Of a DNA stretch of 64,000 nt, positions 55,600 to 64,000 are shown piece after piece. The notes beneath the pieces are model-generated. The model was not told the origin of the DNA, made no database searches, and saw nothing but the letters and a program-made list of their open reading frames with translations. The position numbers and the translations under genes are program-made. The stretch is from Bacillota bacterium (GTDB lineage Bacteria; Bacillota; Sulfobacillia; JAJZYS01; JAJYTV01): contig JAJZAT010000017.1 of NCBI GenBank assembly GCA_021799275.1, positions 1 to 64,000 on the forward strand, in the 5' to 3' direction. The first letter of the stretch is position 1, and every line of letters begins with the position of its first letter.

Positions 55600-56379
55600 T
55601 CAGGCGTGTGCGCCCTCGAGCTCGAGCGACGCCCGCAGGCGTTCGAGCAGCTGCCCCATGTCCTCCCCGACCGGACGCTCCACCGCGGCCGGCGCCTCGG
55701 CGGCCTTGCGCTCCAGGAGAGCCGCCAGCCGCTCGCGGTAGGCGTCCGGGTGATCGAGGGGCACGAAGGGGCCCGCGAGCGTGTCGATCAGGGCCTCGGC
55801 CAGGCGCAGTTCCGGTTCGCTCGGCGCGACCTCGTCGCCGAGGTCGAGGTCCGAGACGTCGCGCACCTCGTCGGGGGCGTGCATCGTCTCGAGCGCCATC
55901 GCCTGGCCCTGGTACGGCCGCAGGGTGGCAAGCCGCGTGCGCCGGCGCAGGACGAAGCGGCAGAGCGCCACGCGCGAGGCGCCGACGAGCGCCTGGCGCA
56001 GGAGCTGATAGGCCCGGTGGCCGCCTTTCTGCGGTTCGAGGTAGTAGGGCTTCATGAAGTAGACGGCGTCGAGTTCCGCCTCGCGCGGGAACTGCAGGAT
56101 CTCGATGCGACGGTCCTGCGGCTCCTCCGCCGCGACCTCCGCCATCTCCTCCTTCTCGACGAGCACATACTGGCCGGGGGCGAACTCGTGGCCCAGGGCC
56201 AGCTCGCTCTCCGGGACCTCCTGGCCGCAGGCGCTGCAGACCTTCTTGTAGCGCACCGGCTGGAGGCACGACCGATGAATGTAGTGCATGCGCGGATCCC
56301 GGTCCTCGCTGGCGCCGTAGAGCTTGACGGGAATCGAGACGAGGCCGAAGGCCAAGGTGCCCTGCCAGATGCTGCGCAC
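55600..56379 (-). CDS. ku: Ku DNA end-binding protein
   Basis: This is a 259-residue homodimeric ring protein. FGLVSIPVKLYGASE, CSACGQEVPESELALGHEF, FPREAELDAVYFMKPYYLEPQ, LCRFVLRRRTRLATLRPY match bacterial Ku. It threads onto broken DNA ends and recruits the ligase and polymerase encoded beside it. It is convergent with the ligase gene 6 bp away. Confidence 0.97.
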   Translation of the reverse strand: MRSIWQGTLAFGLVSIPVKLYGASEDRDPRMHYIHRSCLQPVRYKKVCSACGQEVPESELALGHEFAPGQYVLVEKEEMAEVAAEEPQDRRIEILQFPREAELDAVYFMKPYYLEPQKGGHRAYQLLRQALVGASRVALCRFVLRRRTRLATLRPYQGQAMALETMHAPDEVRDVSDLDLGDEVAPSEPELRLAEALIDTLAGPFVPLDHPDAYRERLAALLERKAAEAPAAVERPVGEDMGQLLERLRASLELEGAHA

Positions 56380-56678
56380 GGCATTCCCTCCCGTAGCTAG
56401 CTTGCAGGGCTCGGGGTCAGGCGATACGGCCTTATGTCCTCTTCGTCATGCACCGCGTCGCGAGGATGCGCCGGGACAGTAAAAGGCGGCGTCACAGCCG
56501 CCTGGCGCGACCGTGCGGGGCCGTCCGGCGCGCTCGTCAGTGGGCCTTGCGTGCGTTGGGCCACCTTCCGGCCCTTTTCGGGTCTGAGGATCGTCGAGCA
56601 TGCTGAGGTCGAGCGAGGTGTCAGAAAACGGAGGTTCAAGCCGTGGTGACACGCGCGGGTGGGGGCAGGTCTGACACC
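56380..56678. other. Gap between ku and the nickel/cobalt permease
   Basis: These 299 bp have no gene I can support. A perfect 7-bp hairpin AGGCGGC/GCCGCCT lies at 56484-56503, without T-run. I looked for cobalamin or NiCo riboswitch patterns and saw none that I could defend. Confidence 0.35.
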
Positions 56679-57701
56679 ATGCGGACTTTGGCCTTGATGG
56701 GGGCCGCGATCGGTGTCCTGCACCTCCTGGGCTTAGGACTCTTCGCCGCGGCGGGCTCCAACCGGGCTCTCGCGTTCGGCGTCGCATTGACGGCCTACAC
56801 GCTCGGCATGCGTCACGCGTTTGACGCCGACCATATCGCGGCGATCGACAACACGACGCGCAAACTGCGCGAGGACGGACGTGAGCCACTCAGCGTCGGA
56901 CTCTGGTTCTCCCTGGGCCATTCGACCATCGTGCTCGTGCTCGCCTCCGCCTTGGCCCTCGCGGCCGGCCGCATGCACGTCGCCATCGCTGCCCCGGCTT
57001 CCTGGCTCCATGGCGTGGGCGGCCCCGTCGGCGCTCTTGTGTCCATGATGTTTCTCTACACCATCGCCGCCCTGAATCTGCAGGGGCTCAGGGACACCCT
57101 GCGGCGAGGTGGGGACTTGACTCGATCCCCCACCCTCGGTGGTCCGCTCTTTAGGATCTTCGGCCGGGTCGTGCGCAGGATCCGGCGGCCATCCGGCATG
57201 TACCCGGTGGGCGTGCTGTTTGGGCTTGGCTTCGACACGGCGACCGAGATTGCGCTGCTCGCGACCACGGCGGGTGCCGCCATGGCGCCGCTGCCCTGGT
57301 ACGGCATCCTGTCGCTGCCGTGCCTCTTCGCGGCCGGAATGAGTCTGTGCGACAGCATCGACGGCGTATCGATGCGGTTCGCCTACGACTGGTCGCTGCT
57401 GCAGCCTGCGCGGCGTCGGCTATGGAACATCTGCGTAACGGGTCTATCCGTGGGCGTGGCGTTCGGCGTGGGCACGATCGAACTGCTTGGGCTCGCCAGC
57501 GGCTGGTCGACGAGGGCGGCCCGCGCCCTGGCGCCCTTGGCGCACCTTGACCTCACGCGGCTGGGTTTCAGCGTTGCTGTGGCGCTGATCGCGCTGTGGC
57601 TGCTGGCCCTGCTCCTCTGGCGTGAACGTGGTCGCGGTAGGCGCGGGCCTGTCCGCCACGGGGCTGCGCAAGGCGGTGACGCGGCAGCAGGGGACCTGTG
57701 A
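56679..57701 (+). CDS. NiCoT nickel/cobalt permease
   Basis: This is a 340-residue transporter with eight transmembrane segments. TM2 carries GMRHAFDADHIAAIDNTTR, the H-x4-D-H signature of nickel/cobalt permeases, and a second motif is LGFDTATEIALL. ATG 56679 is preferred; GTG 56643 would add 12 residues. It lies 1.2 kb upstream of the hydrogenase operon and presumably supplies its nickel. Confidence 0.93.
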   Translation: MRTLALMGAAIGVLHLLGLGLFAAAGSNRALAFGVALTAYTLGMRHAFDADHIAAIDNTTRKLREDGREPLSVGLWFSLGHSTIVLVLASALALAAGRMHVAIAAPASWLHGVGGPVGALVSMMFLYTIAALNLQGLRDTLRRGGDLTRSPTLGGPLFRIFGRVVRRIRRPSGMYPVGVLFGLGFDTATEIALLATTAGAAMAPLPWYGILSLPCLFAAGMSLCDSIDGVSMRFAYDWSLLQPARRRLWNICVTGLSVGVAFGVGTIELLGLASGWSTRAARALAPLAHLDLTRLGFSVAVALIALWLLALLLWRERGRGRRGPVRHGAAQGGDAAAGDL

Positions 57702-57805
57702 GAGGTTGCGCCTGGGGGCCGATGGCCTGGACTCCCTCTGCAACGTCGCCTGAGGGCGGTGCGCCAGACGGCGCAGTCCGCAACGGCGCACCTTGGGCAG
57801 GCACC

Positions 57806-58411
57806 TTACTGCGCTGCGGGAGTCCCTTGGGCTAGGCTCCAGCCATCGTGCATGCTGCTTTGCGCGATCCTGATCAGCGCTGGTTGCCACTGCCGAAGGT
57901 CGACCGACGCCCTTGGTTGATGCGGATAGTTCACCTGCTCCCAGATCCATGTCGCCTGGTTCAGGCTCACGGCCTCAAAGTAGAGGCCGTACAGCGTGGT
58001 CGGGCCATCGTAGTAGACGCAGTAGATCGCGCGCGCGTCGGCGTTCAGCGCGACGACGGTTCGTAGCGCCGTGCAGAGGCCCGAGAGGGACGGCGGGCGA
58101 CTCACGTACTCCTGAAACCACAGCCCCGCCGGGCCGTATCGGTCGATCTTGGGCGCGATGTAGTCCAGGGCGACTTCGTTATTGCCAAAGATGCGAACAT
58201 CCTCCCCGGTGAAGCCCGGCGGAATGTAGGTCGGAAACGGCAAGTAGAGCTGCGCGTGCACGTTGAAGGTCACGGGCGGGGCAGTGGCATGTTTGGACCT
58301 GTGTACGGTCTCGGCGGTCTCTTTCTCCGCGACATGACGGGCGCTCTGTGCGCCGCAAGCGCCGAGCGCGATCGCGCTCGCCAAGAGGACGGCGGTCATT
58401 GCGAGCTTCAC
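57806..58411 (-). CDS. Lipoprotein, unknown
   Basis: This is a 201-residue protein. The signal peptide ends with lipobox LGAC (near residue 20). The mature part has PTYIPPGFTGEDVRIFGNNE, LCTALRTVVAL and a Trp/Tyr-rich end, and no known catalytic motif. GTG 58411 is set by the signal peptide. It lies alone between the nickel permease and the hydrogenase operon, on the opposite strand. Confidence 0.65.
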   Translation of the reverse strand: MKLAMTAVLLASAIALGACGAQSARHVAEKETAETVHRSKHATAPPVTFNVHAQLYLPFPTYIPPGFTGEDVRIFGNNEVALDYIAPKIDRYGPAGLWFQEYVSRPPSLSGLCTALRTVVALNADARAIYCVYYDGPTTLYGLYFEAVSLNQATWIWEQVNYPHQPRASVDLRQWQPALIRIAQSSMHDGWSLAQGTPAAQ

Positions 58412-58867
58412 GGCGATCCCCCTGTCCCAGAATACGCCAGTGCCCGCACGGACGGTAGCGCCGTCGCCGGGCGGGCAAAACTGCGTTCTTCCTGGCCGCG
58501 TTGTGCCGATGCGGTAGAAGGGGAAGCGCGCGAGGGCCAGCCGGGAGAGACAGGCCCCGGACGGGCGGATGGGCGAAAACCCTTTCCCTGTGCTGTCCGG
58601 CCGGCCAAGCAGGAGCGGGGGCCTGCATCGGACTATCGACGTCCAGGTTGGCATAGGCAGGGGCTATGACAATCACGGTGCGCGCTACCCCCAACGTGGA
58701 TCAAAGAAGGCCTGCTCCGCCGGGTGTCGCGACTCTGCCCCAAGGGGTTGCGGCGAAGGGCCTTCGGGCGTTATCTGACGAGTGGGGAGGGATCGCCGGT
58801 GCAGCTGCCTGCTCCTGCGCCCAGCCTTGTTCAGGAGTTCACATTCTTTCAGCGAGAGGGATGCAGC
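58412..58867. other. Intergenic region upstream of the hydrogenase operon
   Basis: These 456 bp separate the divergent lipoprotein and hydrogenase genes and should hold both promoters. I see a short GC-rich hairpin near 58755 and GAGAGGGA before ATG 58868. In-frame starts upstream of 58868 exist from 58724 but encode a basic leader with no family match. Confidence 0.35.
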
Positions 58868-60925
58868 ATGCGCGTGATCAAGGTCGAGGAGACCCAGATC
58901 GCCTCCTGGACCCGCACGCTCCTTGCCCAGCAGCGCGTCGTGGCGGTCCAGGAGCGCGATGAGCGCTTCGTCTTCGACGACCTGCACCAGGCCGAGGACC
59001 TGCGCCTGGACCACGATGTCACCCTGGAGCCCCCGCTCCGCTACTTCCTGCCTCAGCGGGAGGAGCTCGTCTCCTACGAGCGCCCGGGCCGCTACGCCCA
59101 ACCGGAGCTGGGCGCGAGGCCCTTCGTATTGCTCGGCTTGCACCCGTACGACGTCGCGGCGATCCGTCAGATGGACGAAGTCTTCGCGCGGGGCGTGCCC
59201 GACCCGCACTACCAGCGCAGGCGCTCTCTCGCCACCTTGGTGGCGTGCGACGTCGAGACACCGTCGAGCAATGTTTTCGCGGGCGCCATGGGCACCGCGG
59301 TGGTGCGCGAGGGTTACGATCTCCTGCTCACCCGCATCGGGCGAACATACCTGGTCGAAAGCCGGACAGCCAAGGGCGACGGTCTCCTGGCCCTCTTCGG
59401 CGATGACGCCCTGGACGCCCCGCCCGCGGATCTCAGACGCCGCGAGGCCGTTTGGCGGCGCAATCGCCAGGGTTTGCGCCAGCACGAGCTCGACTGCCCG
59501 CCCGAAGCCCTGCCACGCCTCCTCCTCGCGAGCTACAACGACGAACTCTGGCAGGAGCGCTCGGAGCTCTGTCTCTCCTGTGGCGCCTGCAACCTCGTCT
59601 GCCCGACCTGCTACTGCTTCGATGTCCAGGACGTTGTCGACTGGGACCTCAAATCCGGCAGGCGCTTTCGGCTCTGCGACTCCTGCATGCTGCAGGACTT
59701 CGCCAAGGTGGCCGGCGGCCACCAGTTCCGCCTGCGCCGCGACCGCTACCGCCACCGCTTCTACCGCAAGGGTCTCTACATGCCCGAGCGCTTCGGTTTT
59801 GTCGCCTGCGTCGGCTGCGGCCGCTGCATCGACAGCTGCATCGCCGGTGTCGCGAGCCCCGTGGACGTCTACAACGCCCTGCTCGATCGTCACCCCGAGG
59901 TACTCACGGAGCCGGTGGAGGGACTCGGCAAGAAGAGCCTCGGCCAGGCCATCGAGGCCCTGCTCGGCCGCGAGGGACTGGAGGAGGCGGGTCCCGGGGC
60001 CAGGGTGCAGGTTCAGACCAGGGCGACGCGCCTGCAGGCCGAGGAGCCGGCCGTGGCACTGCCGCAGGCGGCGACGGCCATCCTGCCGCTCGAGCAGCTC
60101 GCAGCCAAGGACCCCTACGTTCCGGAGCAGGCGACGATCGTCGAGATGCGCCCCTTGACCCAAAGCGAGACCTTCTACCGCCTGCGTCTTGAATCCGGGC
60201 GCCCGCTCGGGCATGAGAGCGGCCAGTTCGTCCAGATCTCGCTCATGGGCATCGGCGAGGCGCCGATCTCCGTGAGCTCGGATCCCGGTCAGGAGACTGC
60301 CTTCGAGATCGTGGTGCGCCGGGTCGGCAACGTCACGGAGGCCCTCGAGCGGCTGCGGCCGGGAGACACCGTCGGTGTGCGGGGACCGTACGGTACAGCG
60401 TTCCCGATGGCGGATCTGCGCGGCAAGGACATTCTGGTCGTGGCGGGGGGCATCGGCATCGTGCCCGTTCGCTCGGCCATCCAGGAGGTGCTCCGCAATC
60501 GCGGCGACTATGGCAGGCTCACGATCGCCTACGGCATGCGGGCGCCCGAGGACCGCCTGTTCGGCGACGAGATCGAGCTCTGGCGCCAGGAGCCCGGTGT
60601 GACGGTGCTCGAGACGGTGGACCACCTCGAGGGGCTCTGGCATGGCCAGGTGGGGCCGGTGACGACCCTCCTGCCGGGTTGCGGCATCGATCCGGGTCAT
60701 ACCGCGGCGCTCGTCTGCGGGCCGCCCGTAATGTACCGCTACGTGCTCTCCGATCTCATCGCTGCCGGCATGCGGCCCGAGGACATCTACGTCTCGCTCG
60801 AGCGGAAGATGAAGTGCGGCATCGGCAAGTGCGGCCACTGCCAGATCAACGGCGTCTACGTCTGCCAGGAGGGACCGGTCTTCACGTATGCGCAGGTAAG
60901 AAACCTGCCGGAGGCCCTGCAATGA
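58868..60925 (+). CDS. Fused hydrogenase beta-gamma subunit (group 3b type)
   Basis: This is a 685-residue fusion. Residues 1-about 345 correspond to the iron-sulfur beta (HydB-like) subunit, with ferredoxin motifs CLSCGACNLVCPTC near 235 and CVGCGRCIDSC near 314. Residues about 415-685 are the gamma (HydG-like) flavoprotein: an FNR-type FAD domain (FVQISLMGIGEAPISVSS), NAD(P) site VVAGGIGIVPVRSA, and a C-terminal [2Fe-2S] motif CGIGKCGHC near 650. In Pyrococcus-type sulfhydrogenase these are two genes. It should pass electrons between the [NiFe] site and NAD(P)H. The next gene overlaps by 4 bp. ATG 58868 is favoured by GAGAGGGA. Confidence 0.92.
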   Translation: MRVIKVEETQIASWTRTLLAQQRVVAVQERDERFVFDDLHQAEDLRLDHDVTLEPPLRYFLPQREELVSYERPGRYAQPELGARPFVLLGLHPYDVAAIRQMDEVFARGVPDPHYQRRRSLATLVACDVETPSSNVFAGAMGTAVVREGYDLLLTRIGRTYLVESRTAKGDGLLALFGDDALDAPPADLRRREAVWRRNRQGLRQHELDCPPEALPRLLLASYNDELWQERSELCLSCGACNLVCPTCYCFDVQDVVDWDLKSGRRFRLCDSCMLQDFAKVAGGHQFRLRRDRYRHRFYRKGLYMPERFGFVACVGCGRCIDSCIAGVASPVDVYNALLDRHPEVLTEPVEGLGKKSLGQAIEALLGREGLEEAGPGARVQVQTRATRLQAEEPAVALPQAATAILPLEQLAAKDPYVPEQATIVEMRPLTQSETFYRLRLESGRPLGHESGQFVQISLMGIGEAPISVSSDPGQETAFEIVVRRVGNVTEALERLRPGDTVGVRGPYGTAFPMADLRGKDILVVAGGIGIVPVRSAIQEVLRNRGDYGRLTIAYGMRAPEDRLFGDEIELWRQEPGVTVLETVDHLEGLWHGQVGPVTTLLPGCGIDPGHTAALVCGPPVMYRYVLSDLIAAGMRPEDIYVSLERKMKCGIGKCGHCQINGVYVCQEGPVFTYAQVRNLPEALQ

Positions 60926-61653
60926 AGAAGCCAAGGGTTGCGATCTTCGATTTCGCGGGCTGCGAGGGCTGCCAGCTCCAGATCGTCAACCTCGAGGAGG
61001 AGCTCCTGCAGCTCCTCGAGGTGGTGGACGTCGTGGAGTGGCGGGAGGGCATCTCCGATCAGAGTCCCGAGTTCGACATCGCCATCGTCGAGGGGGCGAT
61101 CACGAGGCCCCAGGACGTCCGGCGCCTCGAGCAGATCCGGGCCAGGGCCAAAGTGCTCGTGGCCCTTGGCGCCTGCGCAAGCCATGGCGGTGTCAACAAA
61201 CTGCGCCAGCGCCTGGACCTCGCGGCCGCGAAGCGCATCGTCTACGGCACCGCCGCGCGCGAGGAGTTCCTCGTGTCCGGGCCCGTGCAGGCCGTAGACG
61301 AGGTGGTCTCGATCGACGCGCGCGTCGAGGGCTGCCCCATCGACCGCCAGGAGCTCGGCAACGTCCTGCGCACGCTCGTGCTCGGCGGCGAGCCGAAGGT
61401 GCCGAACTACCCGGTCTGCGTCGAGTGCAAGCGGGCGGGCAACATCTGCCGCTACGAGCGCGGCGAGATCTGCCTCGGTCCCGTGACGCGGGGCGGTTGC
61501 GGCGCGCGCTGCCCGTCCTTCGGCATGTGGTGCTACGGCTGCAGGGGGTCGGTGGATGAGCCGAACATCCACGCCGCGCGCGCCGTGATGGAGCGTTACG
61601 GCCGGACCGTGCAGGAGCTCGAGGAACGCCTCGCGCTCTTCGGCAGCCGGTGA
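60922..61653 (+). CDS. [NiFe] hydrogenase small subunit (delta)
   Basis: This is a 243-residue electron-transfer subunit. FDFAGCEGCQLQIVNLEEEL holds the proximal-cluster Cys pair (14 and 17), LGACASHGG and VEGCPIDRQEL follow, and the C-terminal part has CVECKRAGNICRYERGEICLG and further Cys for the medial and distal [4Fe-4S] clusters. No Tat signal is present, so it is cytoplasmic. ATG 60922 overlaps the fusion gene stop. Confidence 0.95.
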   Translation: MKKPRVAIFDFAGCEGCQLQIVNLEEELLQLLEVVDVVEWREGISDQSPEFDIAIVEGAITRPQDVRRLEQIRARAKVLVALGACASHGGVNKLRQRLDLAAAKRIVYGTAAREEFLVSGPVQAVDEVVSIDARVEGCPIDRQELGNVLRTLVLGGEPKVPNYPVCVECKRAGNICRYERGEICLGPVTRGGCGARCPSFGMWCYGCRGSVDEPNIHAARAVMERYGRTVQELEERLALFGSR

Positions 61654-61666
61654 GGAGGGCCTAGAC

Positions 61667-62983
61667 ATGGCAAGGCACATCGAGGTCCACCACGTCACGC
61701 GCATCGAGGGTCACGGCAGCATCGTGCTGGACGTGGACGAGGGCCGCATCGAGAAGATCGCCTGGCAGGTGCCCGAGGCGCCGCGCTTCTTCGAGGCGAT
61801 GGTGCTCGGCAAGTCCTGGCGCGACATGCAGACCATCGTCAGCCGCATCTGCGGCATCTGTTCGATCAGTCACTCCCTGGCCTGCGTCAAGGGCGTCGAG
61901 GCGGCCCTGGGTTTCGAGGTGAGCAAGCAGACCGGGCGCCTCCGGCGTCTCGCCCACTACTCCGAGCTGATGCAGAGCCACGTGCTGCACGTCGGTTACC
62001 TGGTCGCCCCGGACCTCCTCGGCCAGACGTCGGTGGTGCCCTTGACGCGGAGCCATCCCCAGCTCGTGGAGCTGATCGTGGGCCTCCATCGCCTCGCGAA
62101 CCGCTGGTCCGATCTCGTGACCGGCCGCACGACGCACCCCATCACCCTCCAGCCCGGGCGCATGACGCATCTTCCGTCGCCAGGGGACCTCGTGCAGCTC
62201 CAGCATGACCTCGAGTCCGCGCGGGAAGGCGTCTGGCGCCTGGTGGACGCGGTAGGGGACCTCCTCCAGGCCTTGCCGGCCTTCGACCGCCCGACCGAAT
62301 ACGTCGCGCTCGTGAACGGGCCGGAGTACGCGCTCTACGAAGGGGAGATCGGCAGCAGCGACGGCGAGACCGTGCCCGTAAGCCGCTTCGAGCAGGTCTG
62401 CAACGAATATGTCGCCAAGGACTCGACCGCCAAGTGGGCCCGCTGGCACCGCGACGCCTACGCCGTCGGTGCGAGGGCCCGCTTCAACCTGAACGGAGCG
62501 TATCTGTCGCCGCTCGCCCGCAAGGTGGCGGAGGCTCTCAGTCTCCCGGAGCACCGCGACAACCCCTACTACAACACGGTCGCGCAACTCGGGGAGCTCG
62601 GCCAGCTGCTCGACGACGCGAGCGTCCTGATCGACAAGATCCTGGCGGCCGGGCTCAAGGCCGAGCATCGCGACCTCGTGCCGCACGCCGGCGAAGGCGT
62701 CGGCTGCGTCGAGGCCCCGCGCGGCATCCTCTTCCACCGGTACGCCTTCGACGCCAAGGGCCGCTGCGAGGCGGCGAACCTCGTCATCCCGACCAACCAG
62801 AACCATGGCAATCTCCAGCGCGACATGGAGGAGCTTGTCCCGCGCATCCTGGACCGGTCCGAGGCCGAGATCACCCTGCTGCTCGAGATGCTGGTGAGGG
62901 CCTACGACCCCTGTGTCTCCTGCTCGACGCACTTCCTCGATGTCCGCTTCAAGGGCGGCAGGGCGCCCGGGGAGGGCGCCTGA
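61667..62983 (+). CDS. [NiFe] hydrogenase large subunit (alpha)
   Basis: This is a 438-residue catalytic subunit. The nickel ligands are in RICGICSISHSLA (L1, near 60) and DPCVSCSTHFLDV (L2, near 414-422). About 16 residues after the last His form the C-terminal extension that a hydrogenase endopeptidase would remove. N-terminal HHVTRIEGHG is typical. Subunit set and length fit group 3b bidirectional enzymes. AGGAGGG is present upstream. Confidence 0.95.
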   Translation: MARHIEVHHVTRIEGHGSIVLDVDEGRIEKIAWQVPEAPRFFEAMVLGKSWRDMQTIVSRICGICSISHSLACVKGVEAALGFEVSKQTGRLRRLAHYSELMQSHVLHVGYLVAPDLLGQTSVVPLTRSHPQLVELIVGLHRLANRWSDLVTGRTTHPITLQPGRMTHLPSPGDLVQLQHDLESAREGVWRLVDAVGDLLQALPAFDRPTEYVALVNGPEYALYEGEIGSSDGETVPVSRFEQVCNEYVAKDSTAKWARWHRDAYAVGARARFNLNGAYLSPLARKVAEALSLPEHRDNPYYNTVAQLGELGQLLDDASVLIDKILAAGLKAEHRDLVPHAGEGVGCVEAPRGILFHRYAFDAKGRCEAANLVIPTNQNHGNLQRDMEELVPRILDRSEAEITLLLEMLVRAYDPCVSCSTHFLDVRFKGGRAPGEGA

Positions 62984-62984
62984 G

Positions 62985-63227
62985 ATGTGCCTCGCGGTGC
63001 CGGGCAGGGTGCTCGAGATCACCGAGGACAACATGGCGGTCGTCGACGTGGGCGGGGTGCGCCGCATGGTCTGCCTCGACCTCGTGACGGACGTGCGGGT
63101 CGACGACTACGTGCTCGTCCATGTCGGCTTCGCGCTGCAGAGGATCGACCAGCAGGAGGCTGCGCGGCAGGCGGAGCAGCTCCAGGCGATGTTCGCCAGG
63201 GAGCCCGGCGGGGCGGACGGGACATGA
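62985..63227 (+). CDS. hypC: Hydrogenase maturation chaperone HypC
   Basis: This is an 80-residue protein. It begins MCLAVPGRVLEI with the essential Cys2, and has VDVGGVRRMVCLDLVTD and YVLVHVGFALQRID. With HypD it carries the Fe(CN)2CO group to the large subunit. One base separates it from the large-subunit stop. Confidence 0.96.
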   Translation: MCLAVPGRVLEITEDNMAVVDVGGVRRMVCLDLVTDVRVDDYVLVHVGFALQRIDQQEAARQAEQLQAMFAREPGGADGT

Positions 63228-64000
63228 GATATGTCGACGAGTACCGCGAGCCCAAGGCGGCCCAGGGGCTCCTCGCCGCGATCAGGGACCTCGCGGCGGG
63301 ACCTCTCCGCGTCATGGAGATCTGCGGCGGGCACACCCACGCCATCTACCGGAGCGGCCTCGACCAGCTCCTGCCTGCGGAGATCCGCTTCCTGCACGGC
63401 CCGGGCTGTCCCGTCTGCGTCACACCGGCGGTCCGGGTGGACCAGGCGATCGCCCTGGCCGAGCGCGGCTGCATCGTCTGCACCTACGGCGACATGCTCC
63501 GCGTGCCCGGCTCGCGGGGGAGCCTCAGGCAGGCGGCGGCCCGCGGAGCCGACGTGCGCATCGTGTACGGCAGCCTCGACGCGGTGGAGATCGCCCGGCG
63601 CGAAAGCGGGCGGGAGGTGGTGTTCCTGGCCGTCGGCTTCGAGACGACGGCGCCTGCCAATGCCTGCGCCATCCTGCGCGCCAGGGCCCTTGACCTTCGC
63701 AACTTCAGCGTGCTCGGCAGCCACGTGCTGGTACCGCCCGTGCTGCGTCACCTGCTCAAGGCGCCGGACACCGGGATCGATGCCTTCATCGGGCCGGGGC
63801 ACGTCTCGACGGTGGTCGGCAGCGAGGACTACCGCTTCCTGCCCGAGGAGTACGGAAAGCCGGTGGTGATCACCGGCTTCGAGCCGCTCGATCTCCTGGA
63901 GGCGGTGCTCATGCTCTTGCGCCAGAAAGCCGAAGGTCGCTGCGAGGTGGAGGTGCAGTACCGCCGCGCGGTGCGGGCGGAGGGCAGCCCGAAGGCGAGG
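63224..64000 (+). CDS. hypD: Hydrogenase maturation factor HypD (partial)
   Basis: 259 residues are visible; the gene runs off the right edge. ICGGHTHAIYRSGLDQLLP, LHGPGCPVCVTPAVRVDQAI, CTYGDMLRVPGS, FLAVGFETTAPANA and FIGPGHVSTVVGS are all family motifs. ATG 63224 overlaps the hypC stop (ATGA). It builds the Fe(CN)2CO centre with HypC. The remaining third, including the C-terminal [4Fe-4S] region, is outside the window. Confidence 0.96.
   Translation, partial: MRYVDEYREPKAAQGLLAAIRDLAAGPLRVMEICGGHTHAIYRSGLDQLLPAEIRFLHGPGCPVCVTPAVRVDQAIALAERGCIVCTYGDMLRVPGSRGSLRQAAARGADVRIVYGSLDAVEIARRESGREVVFLAVGFETTAPANACAILRARALDLRNFSVLGSHVLVPPVLRHLLKAPDTGIDAFIGPGHVSTVVGSEDYRFLPEEYGKPVVITGFEPLDLLEAVLMLLRQKAEGRCEVEVQYRRAVRAEGSPKAR

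Noticed and set aside
56380-56678. Cobalamin or NiCo riboswitch upstream of the nickel/cobalt permease
   Set aside because: Only a simple 7-bp hairpin is visible; the conserved core sequences of those riboswitches were not found by eye.

Overview
The window is a high-GC Firmicutes (Bacillota) chromosome segment centred on the replication origin, with an integrated plasmid-like element at its left end. The classic order rpmH-oriC-dnaA-dnaN-yaaA-recF-gyrB-gyrA is present, as are soj/spo0J/noc, jag, a yyaC-type spore protease, a CotF-type coat protein and the pdxST/serS block with a T-box. Together these indicate an endospore former of the Bacillus-type gene order. A secreted S53 (sedolisin) peptidase and a group 3b-type [NiFe] hydrogenase locus suggest an acid-tolerant, H2-metabolising lineage, perhaps near Sulfobacillus or Hydrogenisulfobacillus; that placement is inference.

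Region 1 (1-599) is a flank with a decayed gene tail. Region 2 (600-15288) is an integrated 14.6-kb element bounded by a 47-bp direct repeat of the 3' half of tRNA-Thr(CGU), with paired integrase arm-type repeats just inside both ends and a tyrosine integrase next to the intact tRNA. It carries a DnaB-like helicase translationally coupled to an IncQ RepC-like initiator, a downstream iteron/hairpin region (putative oriV), a coiled-coil protein, an HTH protein, a ParM-like actin and ParR-like protein with a candidate parC, an Xre regulator with twin operators, a secreted PDZ plus retropepsin-like protein, a geranylgeranyl-reductase-like flavoprotein and several unknowns. I see no relaxase, type IV secretion or capsid genes, so I read it as an integrative plasmid.

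Region 3 (15.2-32.6 kb) lies left of the origin and is almost all on the minus strand, co-directional with the leftward fork: tRNA-Gly/Thr, a metal exporter behind DtxR-like boxes, purA, dnaB, rplI, rpsR, ssb, rpsF, small sporulation and membrane genes, parB/parA with a perfect parS, noc with a perfect Noc-binding sequence inside its own reading frame, rsmG, khpB, yidC, yidD, rnpA and rpmH. Region 4 (32.6-43.2 kb) holds a bipartite oriC around dnaA, then dnaN, yaaA, recF, a DUF721 gene, remB, gyrB, a CDF transporter and gyrA on the plus strand.

Region 5 (43.3-53.8 kb) has the coat protein, the S53 peptidase with a DUF192 gene, pdxS/pdxT, a serine T-box leader controlling mtnA-serS, two tRNA-Ser genes and an amino-acid permease. 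Region 6 (53.8-56.4 kb) is a non-homologous end-joining cluster with separate LigD-type polymerase, ligase and Ku genes. Region 7 (56.6-64 kb) has a nickel/cobalt permease and a hydrogenase operon in which the iron-sulfur beta subunit and flavin/NAD gamma subunit are one polypeptide, followed by the small and large subunits, hypC and a truncated hypD.
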